64,000 nt of DNA from Macrostomum hystrix (GCA_950097015.1 CATNEN010000002.1:7765501-7829500); one strand, 5' to 3'. Counted from the stretch's first letter, positions 46,383-57,147 are shown. Notes: generated from the letters alone by a model not told the origin. Program-made: numbers and translations.

Positions 46383-47973
46383 GAAACTTCAGCTGCTGAA
46401 TATTCAGTGCCCTAACAATCCGTTGTTTGATCGAGTGCAAAAAATAGTTTAGAAGGGGCTGTTGGACTAACAATTTAGTGCTATTGGATTTCTAGAGATC
46501 TTATCTGGCCATGGGAAGATTTGCATGATTCAGCAAGCGATTTTAACAACCGAGCGCTGCAGATAAGAAGTGCTTTTCGTCTGCGCTGTTATTGATTTGT
46601 GGACTGCTATTGCTCGCAAGTCGAGCTTGAACAGGCAAGGAGAAATAGCCAAGGAAAACTAAAAAAAATATTGTTATTAGTCTATAGTAAGTGATTGGAA
46701 CAGGCGAGCGTCTAAACTCCTGTTCGTGAGTCCTTGAATAAGCTGGCTTACTATTTCACACGAGCCACATTTCCAGACCGAAAATTATCTCAATAACTTT
46801 TAACATTTATAAAGATGATGGTTACTCAGGTTTAATTACTGCCTGAGGTCTGGTACATGTTTCATTTCAATTCTGCTGTTTTGTATTCGATGCAAACTTA
46901 AAGCCGCTGATTGCTAGGACGAATTGCTGAACAACTGGGCTAGAATCTGTTTCTGTCTGATTGTTATTAGTATTTCATGCAAAGATTTATTGTTTGCAGC
47001 ATTTGCACTTGCCAATCGCCATATAATTTTAATGTATCGTTTTAACTCTTAAATGGTAGGCAAGGCGCTAATTTAAGCTCACAAAATCTGCATGACTTTA
47101 TAAAATATATAACGGCCCACCGACTAATTTAAAGCTGGTAAAATTTTAAAAGGAAAATTTCAAATTTCTAATAGTCTAAATACGTCATTTTCTAAACTCT
47201 AATCTAGAGTAGAAAGTAAATACAGTTTTTTCATAAATAGATTAATTGGCTTAAAAACTTTTTTGCTTCTTTTTTATAGTTTATCATATACTTATAATGA
47301 TATATATTTGACATTGCTGACCTGTAACTAAGATTTTAAAAAATTATTTGAATAACGTCCATACTTGTAACATCCACCAGCAATAGTTTGTGGCCTAATC
47401 ACAATATATTGGGCTATTGTCGCTATATTGATTGTTTAGTAGGCCTAGAACAGCATAAGTAGCAGATAATATAACTGCTCTTAGACAGTGCTTAAGACAT
47501 GGTACTATTTATTGCATCTAAGAATATACAAGACCTATCAATATCACTATTGGCCCTGGCCAAACTAGTAGGCCTAGTATTTAATAAAATTTCATTGGCA
47601 TTAGCAAGTCATAAAAATGAAAAAAATCATTGCATTGTATGGATTGGACAATGTCACAGTCATGAAATTCTTTTAAAAGTCATTTTAGACCTCCAACTGA
47701 TTTTTGAAAATTATTAAAAACATTTTAACAAAATTGCAAACAAGGATAATAACCCAAGTGAAATAGCATTATTTCTATGTCTATAATTTCATGATAACCC
47801 AAAATGCATAAAAACAGGAAAAAATAGGCCTATTTATCAACAATGCAATTTATGCATTTTGGCAGTATCTCACTTGGCTTGACAAAAATAGTGTAATTTG
47901 AATATTAGGCCTATCCTTGTTTGCAATCTTAAAAATATATTTGCAATCTACTAATTTATATAGGCCCAACTGC
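46383..47973. other. AT-rich intergenic stretch
   Basis: No exon, array or element recognised. Short open frames (for example 47499-47717) lack splice context and family pattern. It ends at the target duplication of the BEL/Pao insertion. Confidence 0.5.
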
Positions 47974-48200
47974 TGTCGTCAACTGACTGAGACAAAGGCT
48001 TTATGTTAAGCTTAAGTTGCTAGAACGAACATGCGTGTGTGTAGTTTCTTTTGGGGAACGGCTGGGCGACTTTGTATTTAATTTAAGAGTACAGTTGAGG
48101 CTGGGGGTGTCTATGGGTAAACAAGGTGTAACAAGGAGTTAAATTTAGCGTAGTAGGGCAAGCTTGAATTAACGTGGAGGATTGCCAGATGAATCCGACA
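47974..48200 (-). repeat. 3' LTR of BEL/Pao element
   Basis: 227 bp, identical to 53975-54201 except one position. By the minus-strand coding direction it is the 3' LTR. No polypurine tract adjoins it on the sense strand; instead the adjacent sense sequence is a C7 run. Confidence 0.96.
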
Positions 48201-48320
48201 GATTGGGGGGGGCTGTACGGATGGCTAGGATACGGCGTAGGAAATTAGGAAGCGGAAGATAGAACATCAGTTTTAGTCTCTTTGAGGTAAACTCTAGGTT
48301 CATAGTGCACGAAGTAACAC

Positions 48321-51300
48321 TCAGGGAATGTCAAACAGGGCGTCTCGGACTCCCTGCCGCTTACGGGTGCGAAGAGAGCGGACCGAAGTCGGTACAGCCG
48401 TGACATTAGTTGCCGTTGGCGACTGCGGTGAGCTGTCCTGGGTCTTCGCCCTGGCGCCGATTTCTGGATCCGGCTCCACAACTTCGGCCTCCAGCGGGAC
48501 GAGATGCTCGACAGGACGCCGGGATTCGTAACCGGCACTGGTGCGGATTGTGACGTAGCGCACGACGCCTTGTGCATCCGGGTGCAGGGCTAGGATGCGA
48601 CAAGTCTTCCAACTGGCACGAGGTGTGCTCTCAACGAGAAGGCAGAGTTGATCCTGACGAGGCTGCTGGGTTACCCCTGGATTGCGTCGTCGTTCTGCCA
48701 GATGGATTGATCGCAGATGCTGGAGGTATTCGCGGCGCCAGCGATCCCAAAAGGCGTCGATAATCTGTTCCCTGCGGTAGTAGAGCGCCCGTAGTACGTT
48801 GCCGGTTGACGAGTCCGCCGGTGGTAGGAGACTCTCTGAAGCGGCTGGCAGGTCGAGGCAGACGTTTGGGGCTATAAGATGTGCCGGTGTCAGTGGGCGC
48901 ATATCCCTTGGGTCGTTGCTGAGAGCCGTGAGGGGGCGTGTGTTGAGTACGGCTTCAACCCTGCAGAGTAGAGTCCGCAGTTCATCGTCATCGATCCGAC
49001 GACGCCAGAGTGCCGGCCGTAGGCTGGCTTTGGTAAGAGCGACAAGCCTTTCCACCGCACCCTGGTGCCAAGGGGAACGGACCGGTGCGAACTTAAAACG
49101 GAGTCTACGGGTGGTGGCAAAAGGTTGAAGATCCGTGAAGATCTTGTGCTGGAACGTCGGCGCCAGGAGGGTATCTACCAGCTTGGCGGTGGCCTGGAAT
49201 GCCGTCGCCTGATCGAGGAAGATTGTACCTTCCGTGAGGCCTCGCCGCGCCCAAAATCTCTCAAACGCGTGGAGCACCGCGTCCGCGGAGTAGTCCGTCA
49301 GAGGTTCTAGGTGCACAGCACGGCTGGTCGCGCAGGAGAGGATGAGGACCCAGCGCTTGGCTGACGTCCTTGTCGTGGACGCCCATGTGTAAATCGGTCC
49401 TAACTGATCGATGAGAATTGAGCGGAAAGCGGGCTGCGTGAAGTCCAAACGTTCAGGTGGCAGCTGACCATGATGTGGGCGAGTCATGGGTGGCGCTTTG
49501 GAGGCGCGGCAAACAAGGCAGCCACGTAGAGCGTTGCGCACAGTGGCAAGGCCACGGACAATCCAGAAGCGCTCCCTCAGTCGACTAAGAACTGTGGAGG
49601 CAGTCGCGTGTACCTCCTGCTCGTGGATATGTCGGATCAATAAATAACTGAGGTGACTCCTCGAGGGCAGGAGCAACGGGTGCAGTGCATCAGCGTCCAA
49701 ATTGGCGTTGGCCATGCGTGAGCTCAAGCGGACGAAACCGTCGGTATCAAGATACAAGGCAAGCTGATTCACCAGCCGACAATTCCCAGGGTTGCCCGAT
49801 TGAAGAGCGATCATGTCCTTGAGGTAATGTAAACGCTGTGTGTACCGGACCCAGAGAAGGAGGGCGGCGTTGCGCGCGTTTAAGCCTGGGACTCCGCGGG
49901 TCCTGTCCCTCGTGACGAAGCGGACGACATATGCGGTTGCACCGAGCAGGGTGTTGAGGCATCCGAAACGAGTGATATCCATGTCTCCAGGTGGGGGCTC
50001 ATCAACGCCTTTGGTAGCGTGCAGAAGCGAAATAGACGGCTTATCTTTACGCCGAGTTTCCTCTGGTGGGTTGACGGACTGACCGGGGAGCGGCCAGGAG
50101 GTCCACGTATGGTAAGGCCGTTGAATAAACTCGGGACCGGTGTAGAAGTTCGACGCGATAAGCTGGGTCAGTGTTAGGGGCCTGGTACAATGGTCGGCCG
50201 GATTCTCTGCAGTGGGAACGTAGCGGCGGTCCTCTGTCAACCCGGAGTTGCGTATCTCCTGGACGCGGTGGCACTCGTAGGGACGGAGCTTGGCACCGTC
50301 CATGAGCCAGTAAAGGACAATCTGGCTGTCGATAAAGTGGGTTATACCGCTGATCTCTAGCATTGGAGTAAGGATATCTCGTAAGAGAAGGGTCGCGCGG
50401 GTAGCGATAAGAGCGGCCCAGAGTTCGATGCGCGGAACGGTAATTAGTAGGCCTTTCTTGCCAGTTGGGACGAGACGTGCTCTCGCGTAGATGAGGGTGG
50501 TGGTCACTCGACCGTCGTGAGTGTGGTGCAGATAGACGGTGAAGCCATACGCCTGTGGTGAACCATCACTGAAGATGACCAGGCGACTGGGAACAGTGCG
50601 CTTCGTGACGCAGCGACGAGGTATGACAATGCGGTCGATGTCAACGAAGTCTGAACGGAGCCTGGACCAAGCGTCAACGGTGGCAGGATCGGCCAGAGTG
50701 TCCCAGGCATCGTTAGGCTTGAATGCCGCCCTGTAGAGAAGTCGGCCCGCCAGAACGAGGGGGGCAACGTATCCAAATGGATCGTAGGGGCGGGAGATGA
50801 CGCTCAGTAAGCTGGCGCGAGTAAGCGTGATGCCGCATGAAATCGTAGGCTTGGCAAGTCGGATGGTGTCATTGACGGTGTCCCAGACGATACCGAGGTT
50901 TCTGACGACTGGGTTCTCAACGCGATCTTCCTCAGGGAGGCCCTGAAGAGCCTGTGAGTCGTTTGCTGCGAACTCCCGGAGGTGGAACTGCCCCGAGTGG
51001 AATAGAGCCCGCAGTCCAGCGACGAAACGAGGGCCCTCGGTCTTGCAATCGTAGCCTTGCACGAGGTTATCCATGTAGAGCCCAGAAGGGATAGATTCAA
51101 CCTCGCCCTTGTGGAGTCCGAAACGGTGGGTTCCACCGGCGATGGCGTCGGCGCAGAGTTTGTGGATCACCGTGAGAAGGATCCAGGGTGATGGGCTGGC
51201 GCCCATTACGATCCGCGTGAAGCGCCAAAGCTGCATGTTGTCTTGGTCGAGTGGCTTGGCGATGTCTCTCGGCAGGATGATGCGTAGAGCGTCTCGACAC

Positions 51301-53936
51301 CCGGGGTGTACCATTATCTGATAGAATGCAGACTGGATGTCGCTGACGCAGGCGTATTCGTAGACTCGTAGACGGAGCTGGACCTGGAGAAGGTCGGTTA
51401 GGAGGTTTGGTCCAGTCTCCAGGAGGTCATTCAAGCAGCTGCCTCCAAGGGATGTCGGAGCGGAGGCGTCAACGACGGGTCGTATTTTTGTTGTGTTACT
51501 TGATTCCTTTATCACCGGGAAGTGAGGTAGGACGTGAACGATCGGTCCAGGTGGCGACCGACTGTCGACGATCTCGAGTACGCCCTCGGTTTTACGTTTC
51601 TCGAACTCAGCGTAGTACTTCATGCGTTGCAAGAGATCCAGGCGGTTGTGAACTGCGCGAGCACGGCCATAGGCTTGGCCGAAATTCGAAGGAAGCTGCT
51701 CGGCTCCTGGCTTGAAGGGGAGAGCGACTGAGAAACGGCCATCGGGTTCCCGAGTGGCAGAATCCAGAAGGCGCTTGGTCTGGAGATCTTCGCTTTGCGT
51801 GGTCCGTTCTGTGTTTGGACCCAGACCGAGGATCTCGAGACTGGTCATCCTATCTACAAGTAGCTCCAGATGGGACAGGTTGTCCGGGACAGGTTGCTCT
51901 GTCAAGCCGTGGAGTGAGTTGACGATGAGGCGCCCGGTACAGAGGAGTTCGGTGGCCCGGGTGCAGATGGCATGGGTGTCCGAGGTTCCTGTGAGGGAGC
52001 CGGTAAGGACAGCTCCAAACGGGGTCAGGTGAGCGGTGAAGCTGCGACGTAGGGGTATTGCACCAACGCTCGGGCCTACGAGTAACTGTGCATAATCATT
52101 TCCAATCAGCAGATCCAGGTCCACCTCCTTGTCCACCATCGGGGGTGCATTGGCAATCCCAAGAGGCAGATGGGCGAGGGTTGTTAGAATATCTTTCGGA
52201 AGCTGTAGCGCCTGTAAGTGAATGGCTGGAGCAATCCTCTCAACTGAGAGCACCTTCAGCGGCATGCGTCGACCATCCAGTGTGGCTAATTCCAGGCGAA
52301 CAATGTTGGCGTGCACGCGACGGCGAGATTCGGCATGACACGCAGAGCTGTCGAGGCTGATTGTACCGAGGGACTGGAGGCCGATTCGCCGGGCTATGTC
52401 GCCTCGAAGGTAGGTGTAGCTGCAACCGCCATCGATAAGGGCCGTGATCGGAGCCGAATCCCCAGTTGCCGGGTTCACAGCTGGAGCAGAGAAGGTGGCC
52501 ATCACTATGGGCTGAAGGAGGCTATCCTGCGCGGACGAGACGCAGGAGATGGCGTTAACAGGGCCGGATGAATCCTCCGTCGATTCCACAAGGGGGGAGG
52601 TGCCACTGAGATGCGAATTGACTATCGGCTGCTGCGGCCTTCGCGAGTGCGCCGAGGGGCCTGCTCCAGTTTGGATGGCGGGTTCCCTCGGGTAAGCGCC
52701 ATGAAGAGAGGTATGGTGCTTGGAGCCGCACTTGCGGCACCGGCTGGAAGAGGGGCAATGCCGTGCCTCGTGATCCCCAAGGCAATTGAAACACAGTTTC
52801 TTCCGTCGGACAGCACTGAATCGGTCCTCGGGCTGGGTGACACGGTCACAGCGAGACGCATTGTGACCGCTCTGGTCGCAGTAGACGCATCCGGCGATAT
52901 CCTGACAGCGGATGGTGTTTTTGCGACTAGGGCCATGCTGATGTCTGCCGGCGGCGTAGCTGCGTCCTGAGTTCTGCACGGCCGGTGGGCAAGAGTTTGA
53001 TGCCGCGCCGAGGAGACTGGCACCGGAGTAGGGTGCTTCGGCTGGAGCTTCGTTTGTCACAGTCCTGGCGGCACGGAGAACGCGTAGCTTCGCGTCCAAG
53101 TGTCCTTGCAAGTCGGTCATAGTGGGCATGGGCGACTGAGTGGCTTTAATGCGGGCGTCCTGAATGTCTGTCCGGAGCGCGATAGGTAACTTCGGCCACA
53201 AGGCGTGGATGTATGCGTCCATCGCCGCTTCCGGCTCCTGCAGCCGGGCAAGCTGACCCACAGTGAGACGAAGTGCGTCCGCGAAGGGTTCCAGCGTTCG
53301 GAAGTCGACGTCGTTGAGACGTGGCATGTCCAGGAGGCGTTTGTAGCATGCGCTCTTCTGCTCTTGCAAATCGCCGTAGTTATATTCCAGAATCCGCCGC
53401 GCCTCCTCGTACGCGCCGGGCTGGCAAGCGTCCAGACCTCCGAGCTTCCGCAACGCGGCCCCCGTGAGGAGACCTCGAAGGACCTCAAACTTGTCGACGG
53501 GAGACATTTCTAGGGCATGAATTCGATGATCGAACGCGCCCCAGAACGCTGGGAATGCGGCGGGGTCCTCACCATCGAATGTCGGTAGTCGTGCGTTGCG
53601 CAGGACGCTGTCGCCGACGAAGGAAGCCGGGCGGCGGGCCGTGGGCAGTGGGTTCGCATCTGGCACCGCCGCTGGCGCCGGTGGGGCTGCCGCTGTCTGG
53701 CTTTGAAGCTGAGTAAGTAGTTGCTGGTTTTGCTGCATCATGGTGACCATGACGCCGAGTAGGTGCTGAAGCATGTCCTTGTTGGCTGGCGGCTGGCCGG
53801 CAACTGTCGGCTGAAGCAGTGGTGCCGATGGTCCAGCGGTCGCCCCTCCCGTTGCTTGCTCCTGTCCTGCATGATCCCCAGAAATCGGGTCGGTTGTATC
53901 CCCAGTCTCGGCTGAGGTCGCGCGAGTGTTGACCAT
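48321..53936 (-). CDS. BEL/Pao gag-pol polyprotein
   Basis: A single intact frame of about 1870 codons from the first ATG at 53936. Order, with rough residues: gag-like helical region; two zinc knuckles (C-V-Y-C-D-Q-S-G-H-N-A-S-R-C near 360, then C-F-N-C-L-G-D-H-E-x-x-x-C near 385); aspartic protease (A-L-I-D-G-G-C-S-Y near 500); reverse transcriptase with catalytic Y-M-D-N near 950; RNase H-like F-S-D-G-S near 1120; integrase zinc finger near 1440-1480; and DDE core (F-L-D-Q-A near 1570, H-Q-G-A-V-E-R-L-V near 1640). It closes with L-T-P-A-H-L-I and a basic C-terminal region. The order protease-RT-RNaseH-integrase and the sequence style are BEL/Pao. There is no envelope frame. The RT active site carries Asn where YVDD-type elements have the second Asp. 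Confidence 0.95.
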   Translation of the reverse strand: MVNTRATSAETGDTTDPISGDHAGQEQATGGATAGPSAPLLQPTVAGQPPANKDMLQHLLGVMVTMMQQNQQLLTQLQSQTAAAPPAPAAVPDANPLPTARRPASFVGDSVLRNARLPTFDGEDPAAFPAFWGAFDHRIHALEMSPVDKFEVLRGLLTGAALRKLGGLDACQPGAYEEARRILEYNYGDLQEQKSACYKRLLDMPRLNDVDFRTLEPFADALRLTVGQLARLQEPEAAMDAYIHALWPKLPIALRTDIQDARIKATQSPMPTMTDLQGHLDAKLRVLRAARTVTNEAPAEAPYSGASLLGAASNSCPPAVQNSGRSYAAGRHQHGPSRKNTIRCQDIAGCVYCDQSGHNASRCDRVTQPEDRFSAVRRKKLCFNCLGDHEARHCPSSSRCRKCGSKHHTSLHGAYPREPAIQTGAGPSAHSRRPQQPIVNSHLSGTSPLVESTEDSSGPVNAISCVSSAQDSLLQPIVMATFSAPAVNPATGDSAPITALIDGGCSYTYLRGDIARRIGLQSLGTISLDSSACHAESRRRVHANIVRLELATLDGRRMPLKVLSVERIAPAIHLQALQLPKDILTTLAHLPLGIANAPPMVDKEVDLDLLIGNDYAQLLVGPSVGAIPLRRSFTAHLTPFGAVLTGSLTGTSDTHAICTRATELLCTGRLIVNSLHGLTEQPVPDNLSHLELLVDRMTSLEILGLGPNTERTTQSEDLQTKRLLDSATREPDGRFSVALPFKPGAEQLPSNFGQAYGRARAVHNRLDLLQRMKYYAEFEKRKTEGVLEIVDSRSPPGPIVHVLPHFPVIKESSNTTKIRPVVDASAPTSLGGSCLNDLLETGPNLLTDLLQVQLRLRVYEYACVSDIQSAFYQIMVHPGCRDALRIILPRDIAKPLDQDNMQLWRFTRIVMGASPSPWILLTVIHKLCADAIAGGTHRFGLHKGEVESIPSGLYMDNLVQGYDCKTEGPRFVAGLRALFHSGQFHLREFAANDSQALQGLPEEDRVENPVVRNLGIVWDTVNDTIRLAKPTISCGITLTRASLLSVISRPYDPFGYVAPLVLAGRLLYRAAFKPNDAWDTLADPATVDAWSRLRSDFVDIDRIVIPRRCVTKRTVPSRLVIFSDGSPQAYGFTVYLHHTHDGRVTTTLIYARARLVPTGKKGLLITVPRIELWAALIATRATLLLRDILTPMLEISGITHFIDSQIVLYWLMDGAKLRPYECHRVQEIRNSGLTEDRRYVPTAENPADHCTRPLTLTQLIASNFYTGPEFIQRPYHTWTSWPLPGQSVNPPEETRRKDKPSISLLHATKGVDEPPPGDMDITRFGCLNTLLGATAYVVRFVTRDRTRGVPGLNARNAALLLWVRYTQRLHYLKDMIALQSGNPGNCRLVNQLALYLDTDGFVRLSSRMANANLDADALHPLLLPSRSHLSYLLIRHIHEQEVHATASTVLSRLRERFWIVRGLATVRNALRGCLVCRASKAPPMTRPHHGQLPPERLDFTQPAFRSILIDQLGPIYTWASTTRTSAKRWVLILSCATSRAVHLEPLTDYSADAVLHAFERFWARRGLTEGTIFLDQATAFQATAKLVDTLLAPTFQHKIFTDLQPFATTRRLRFKFAPVRSPWHQGAVERLVALTKASLRPALWRRRIDDDELRTLLCRVEAVLNTRPLTALSNDPRDMRPLTPAHLIAPNVCLDLPAASESLLPPADSSTGNVLRALYYRREQIIDAFWDRWRREYLQHLRSIHLAERRRNPGVTQQPRQDQLCLLVESTPRASWKTCRILALHPDAQGVVRYVTIRTSAGYESRRPVEHLVPLEAEVVEPDPEIGARAKTQDSSPQSPTATNVTAVPTSVRSLRTRKRQGVRDALFDIP

Positions 53937-53974
53937 TGCCTTGGTGCCAAACAAACCACGCTCTGCTACCAATT

Positions 53975-54201
53975 TGTCGTCAACTGACTGAGACAAAGGC
54001 TTTATGTTAAGCTTAAGTTGCTAGAACGAACATGCGTGTGTGTAGTTTCTTTTGGGGAACGGCTGGGCGACTTTGTATTTAATTTAAGAGTACAGTTGAG
54101 GCTGGGGGTGTCTATGGGTAAACAAGGTGTAACAAGGAGTTAAATTTAGCGCAGTAGGGCAAGCTTGAATTAACGTGGAGGATTGCCAGATGAATCCGAC
54201 A
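53975..54201 (-). repeat. 5' LTR of BEL/Pao element
   Basis: The 227-bp partner of 47974-48200. On the minus strand it precedes gag, and the coding frame remains open back into its last 20 bases. Confidence 0.96.
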
Positions 54202-54950
54202 ACTGCTTTAGATCTAACAAAAACTGTATATATCTCTTATAAATTATTTGTCGTTGATTGACAGCTTTAGGTAGTGTAGAGATAGTTGTTATGAGACCAT
54301 AGTATGTGTATTAATTGTAATTAGTTTTTTCTCTGTTTAATCTATACAAATCTAGACTAATAGACTATAGACAACATACATGCACAACACCCAGCTGACC
54401 CAGCCGAACCGGCTGGGTGAAACGAGGGCCAAGCAAGGTAAGTCGCAAAAACCAATCAACCAAGCGCAAAAAAATCAAAGGGGGGACCAAGGGACAAAAA
54501 AGGAAGGCGTGAAGAAAAGGAAAAAGGGGAGAGAAAAAGAGAGCAAATGAGAGCAAACTAAGTTGTAAATAGAGCAAAAACTAAGTTGTACTGCTGGCTA
54601 AGATTTGGGAGGTTGCGCATGTATGATAGACAATTTACTAATATTAGTTACCTAAGTACTTAGCTATTGATATTCCTTCAGTTATAATGTACTTTAAACT
54701 AATCATATGTAATTATAGTTTTTTGGGTCAAAAGAAAATTATTATTTCATAAATGCAGACATGTTTATAATTGATTGTATTTTCTAGCTTAATATTTTGA
54801 GTCCTCTGCTCCTCACCTTCTGGTCCCTATATAAAGCCAATCTTGGCTGCCAGCCTCTTGAAATTGTATATATTTTTACTATTGAACATTTTTACTATTC
54901 ACTAGCAATTGACTCCAAGTAGGTATCATAGTAGCTTCTCATATTAACAT
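54202..54950. other. AT-rich flank of retrotransposon
   Basis: No gene recognised. A purine-rich patch lies at 54475-54550. Confidence 0.45.
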
Positions 54951-54953
54951 CCT

Positions 54954-55160
54954 ATGATTGCTCCAGCCTCTGGAAGCAGTGCGGCAGCAAGTTTTGTTTC
55001 GGCAGCAGCAGCAGCAGCCGGCGGGGGCTTTTATGTCTCTGTCGACGTCTGGCCAGTCGCCCAGCCTGGCTTTCAGGCTGACCCAGCAGCCCCGCATGGC
55101 CGCCTCCGCCTCTGTGGTTACTGTCGCCCCGACCGCCCAGCGAATGCAGGTGCGCAATGA
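54954..55160 (+). promoter_or_regulatory. Possible upstream ORF overlapping GABPB start
   Basis: An ATG at 54954, 79 bp before the proposed GABPB start at 55033, opens a 68-codon frame in a different register that runs past the GABPB start to 55160. If both lie on the mRNA, translation of GABPB would need leaky scanning or reinitiation. The transcript start is unknown. Confidence 0.35.
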
Positions 55161-57147
55161 CAATAGGCGCCGGCGCAAGCAGCAGCAGCCGGACGATTCC
55201 AACGGCGATTCGGATGCAGCAGCAGCCGCCACGGAAGAGAAGCCGCGCGAGCTGGCCAGCTGCCTTGGCAACTGTTTAAACGCGCACGCAGAGGCGGGTG
55301 ACGTTGAGCAGGTTCGCAGCCTGCTCGAGTCGAACGTGCCGCACTCCAGCGATTGGCTGGGCTTCACCGCTCTGCACCTGGCCGCCAGGAATGGCCACCT
55401 GGATGTGTGCCGCTGCCTGCTCTGGTACAATTTTGCTGCCGAGGCACGAAACAAGGTTGCCAGAACTCCGCTGCACCTGGCCGCCGCTGCTGGCCACTAC
55501 TATGTGGTCAGCCTGCTGCTTGACTCCGGAGCCAATCCCAACTGCGAGGACTTCCTGCGCAACAGGCCACTGCACTGCGCCTGCCAGGGCAACTGGTGAG
55601 TGGCCATTCTGATTCGTTCTGGAAATGCAGCCAATTCTCCAATTGGTTAATAGTACGAGTACAAAGCTAGCGATTCCCCGATTGGTTAATAGTACAAAGC
55701 TAGCGATTCCCCGATTGGTTAATAGTACAAAGCTAGCGATTCCCCGATTGATTAATAGTACAAAGCTAGCGATTCCCCGATTGGTTAATAGTACAAAGCT
55801 AGCGATTCCCCGATTGATTAATAGTACAAAGCTAGCGATTCCCCGATTGGTTAATAGTACAAAGCTAGCGATTCCCTGATTATTTAAGATTTTAAGGCCA
55901 AATCCGCTGCTTGCGACTCCTCGCAGGCCTGCGATAGTGGACTTGCTGCTGAGGTCCGGGGCCCACCCGACGGTTTTAAACAAGTTCGGCCAGTCGGCGC
56001 GTCAAGTGGCCGCATCGCTGGGCCACACCGAGTGCGCCAGCCTGCTGTCCGGCTACCCTGACGACGCCATGGTAACGGAGTCCCTGGCGCCCGTTGAAGT
56101 CGATGTTGTAGTGTGTAGCAGTGATGACGGGAGTCGCGGCGTCTGCGACATCCCCGGCGAGGATCTGGAGGTGTCACTGTCAGCCGAATGCCAGTGGCCA
56201 GCCATCAACGAAGAAATCGCCACCATTGGCGACGCTGGCGGCATCGATGATTTGGGCCTTCTTAGCGACCTCGGCCAGCTCGACTGTTGCGGCATCGCCG
56301 TTGGCGACGATCTAGACGCCCATTTCCAGTCGGGTGAACCGCCGCCACCGTCGCCGACCATCGGGCTGGACCTCCGGCTGCGTCTGCAGGAGCTGGCTGA
56401 CCGCGCAACCAGCGACCAACTGCGCGTGGAGCTGCCTGCCGACTGCGTAATGGCCCAGGTTAGAAGCCGCGACCTTCATGCTGTCTGGGTGGGATAATAG
56501 TTGTACTACAGATTTAAGCAGAGTCTATTTTTGTTGTTAGAGTTCAGATTAGGTATGTAAACAAAAATGAGAGATAGTTCAAAATCAGAATTTCCATATA
56601 GAATTAGGAGAGTTTACGCGGTCTCAAACAGTTCAGGTTGGATTTAGTCAGTTCAGGTTGGATTTAGTCAGTTCAGGTTGGATTCAGGCAGTTCAGGTTG
56701 GATTCAGGCAGTTCAGGTTGGATTCAGGCAGTTCAGGTTGGATTCAGGCAGTTCAGGTTGGATTTAGTCAGTTCAGGTTGGATTCAGACAGTTCAGGTTG
56801 GATTCAGGCAGTTCAGGTTGGATTCAGACAGTTCAGGTTGGATTCAGGCAGTTTAGGTTGGATTCAGGCAGTTCAGGTTGGATTCAGGCAGTTCAGGCTA
56901 TACTAAGAGACAGATGTTCAAGGTCACGTGATGTGTGACCCCGCAGGTGCCAGCCTACCTGGGCAGCCTTGGCATTCGTGTCACCGCCCGTCACGGAGCC
57001 TCCCTGCTGGGCTGGTTTCTGGCCACGGACGGCTCGGCCGTGAACCTGCGGGCACAGCACGAGGCGGACTCGGGCAGCCTGGTTGTGTCAGCATTTCGGG
57101 TCGACTGCCAGCTGCTGGAACACCTGCAGTCCGGCTGCGAGTCCTAG
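55033..57147 (+). CDS. GABPB1: GA-binding protein beta subunit (ankyrin-repeat cofactor)
   Basis: Three exons: 55033-55595, 55927-56458 and 56947-57147, phases 2,0, giving about 431 aa. After a low-complexity N-terminus with a Gln run come four to five ankyrin repeats. Their sequence follows GABP-beta closely: D-W-L-G-x-x-A-L-H-L-A-A-x-x-G-H, then A-R-N-K-V-A-R-T-P-L-H-L-A-A, then G-A-N-P-N, then a K-F-x-x-x-A-x-x-x-A final repeat. GABP-beta binds the ETS protein GABP-alpha through these repeats and supplies transactivation. The region after the repeats is acidic with Leu/Asp pairs, plausible for activation. The vertebrate C-terminal leucine zipper is not obvious; the last exon instead encodes a compact unrelated-looking segment. 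The gene symbol is by family only. AATAAA follows near 57224. Confidence 0.75.
55632..55882. repeat. 33-bp minisatellite in GABPB intron 1
   Basis: About seven copies of attggttaatagtacaaagc plus tagcgattccccg, starting about 40 bp after the donor at 55596. The 33-bp period gives open frames on both strands. Confidence 0.95.
56625..56900. repeat. 20-bp minisatellite in GABPB intron 2
   Basis: About fourteen copies of cagttcaggttggattcagg, with tttagt or cagaca variants. Confidence 0.95.

Larger units (their letters stand above)
47974..54201 (-). mobile_element. Full-length BEL/Pao LTR retrotransposon
   Basis: A complete 6.2-kb insertion. It has two 227-bp LTRs with TGTCG...CGACA ends, a 5-bp target duplication ACTGC on both sides (47969-47973 and 54202-54206), and one uninterrupted minus-strand gag-pol frame. 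The LTRs differ at a single base (t at 48151 against c at 54152), so insertion is recent. The apparent primer-binding site follows the 5' LTR after a 3-bp gap (TGGTAGCAGAGC, from 53971 down). Confidence 0.96.
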
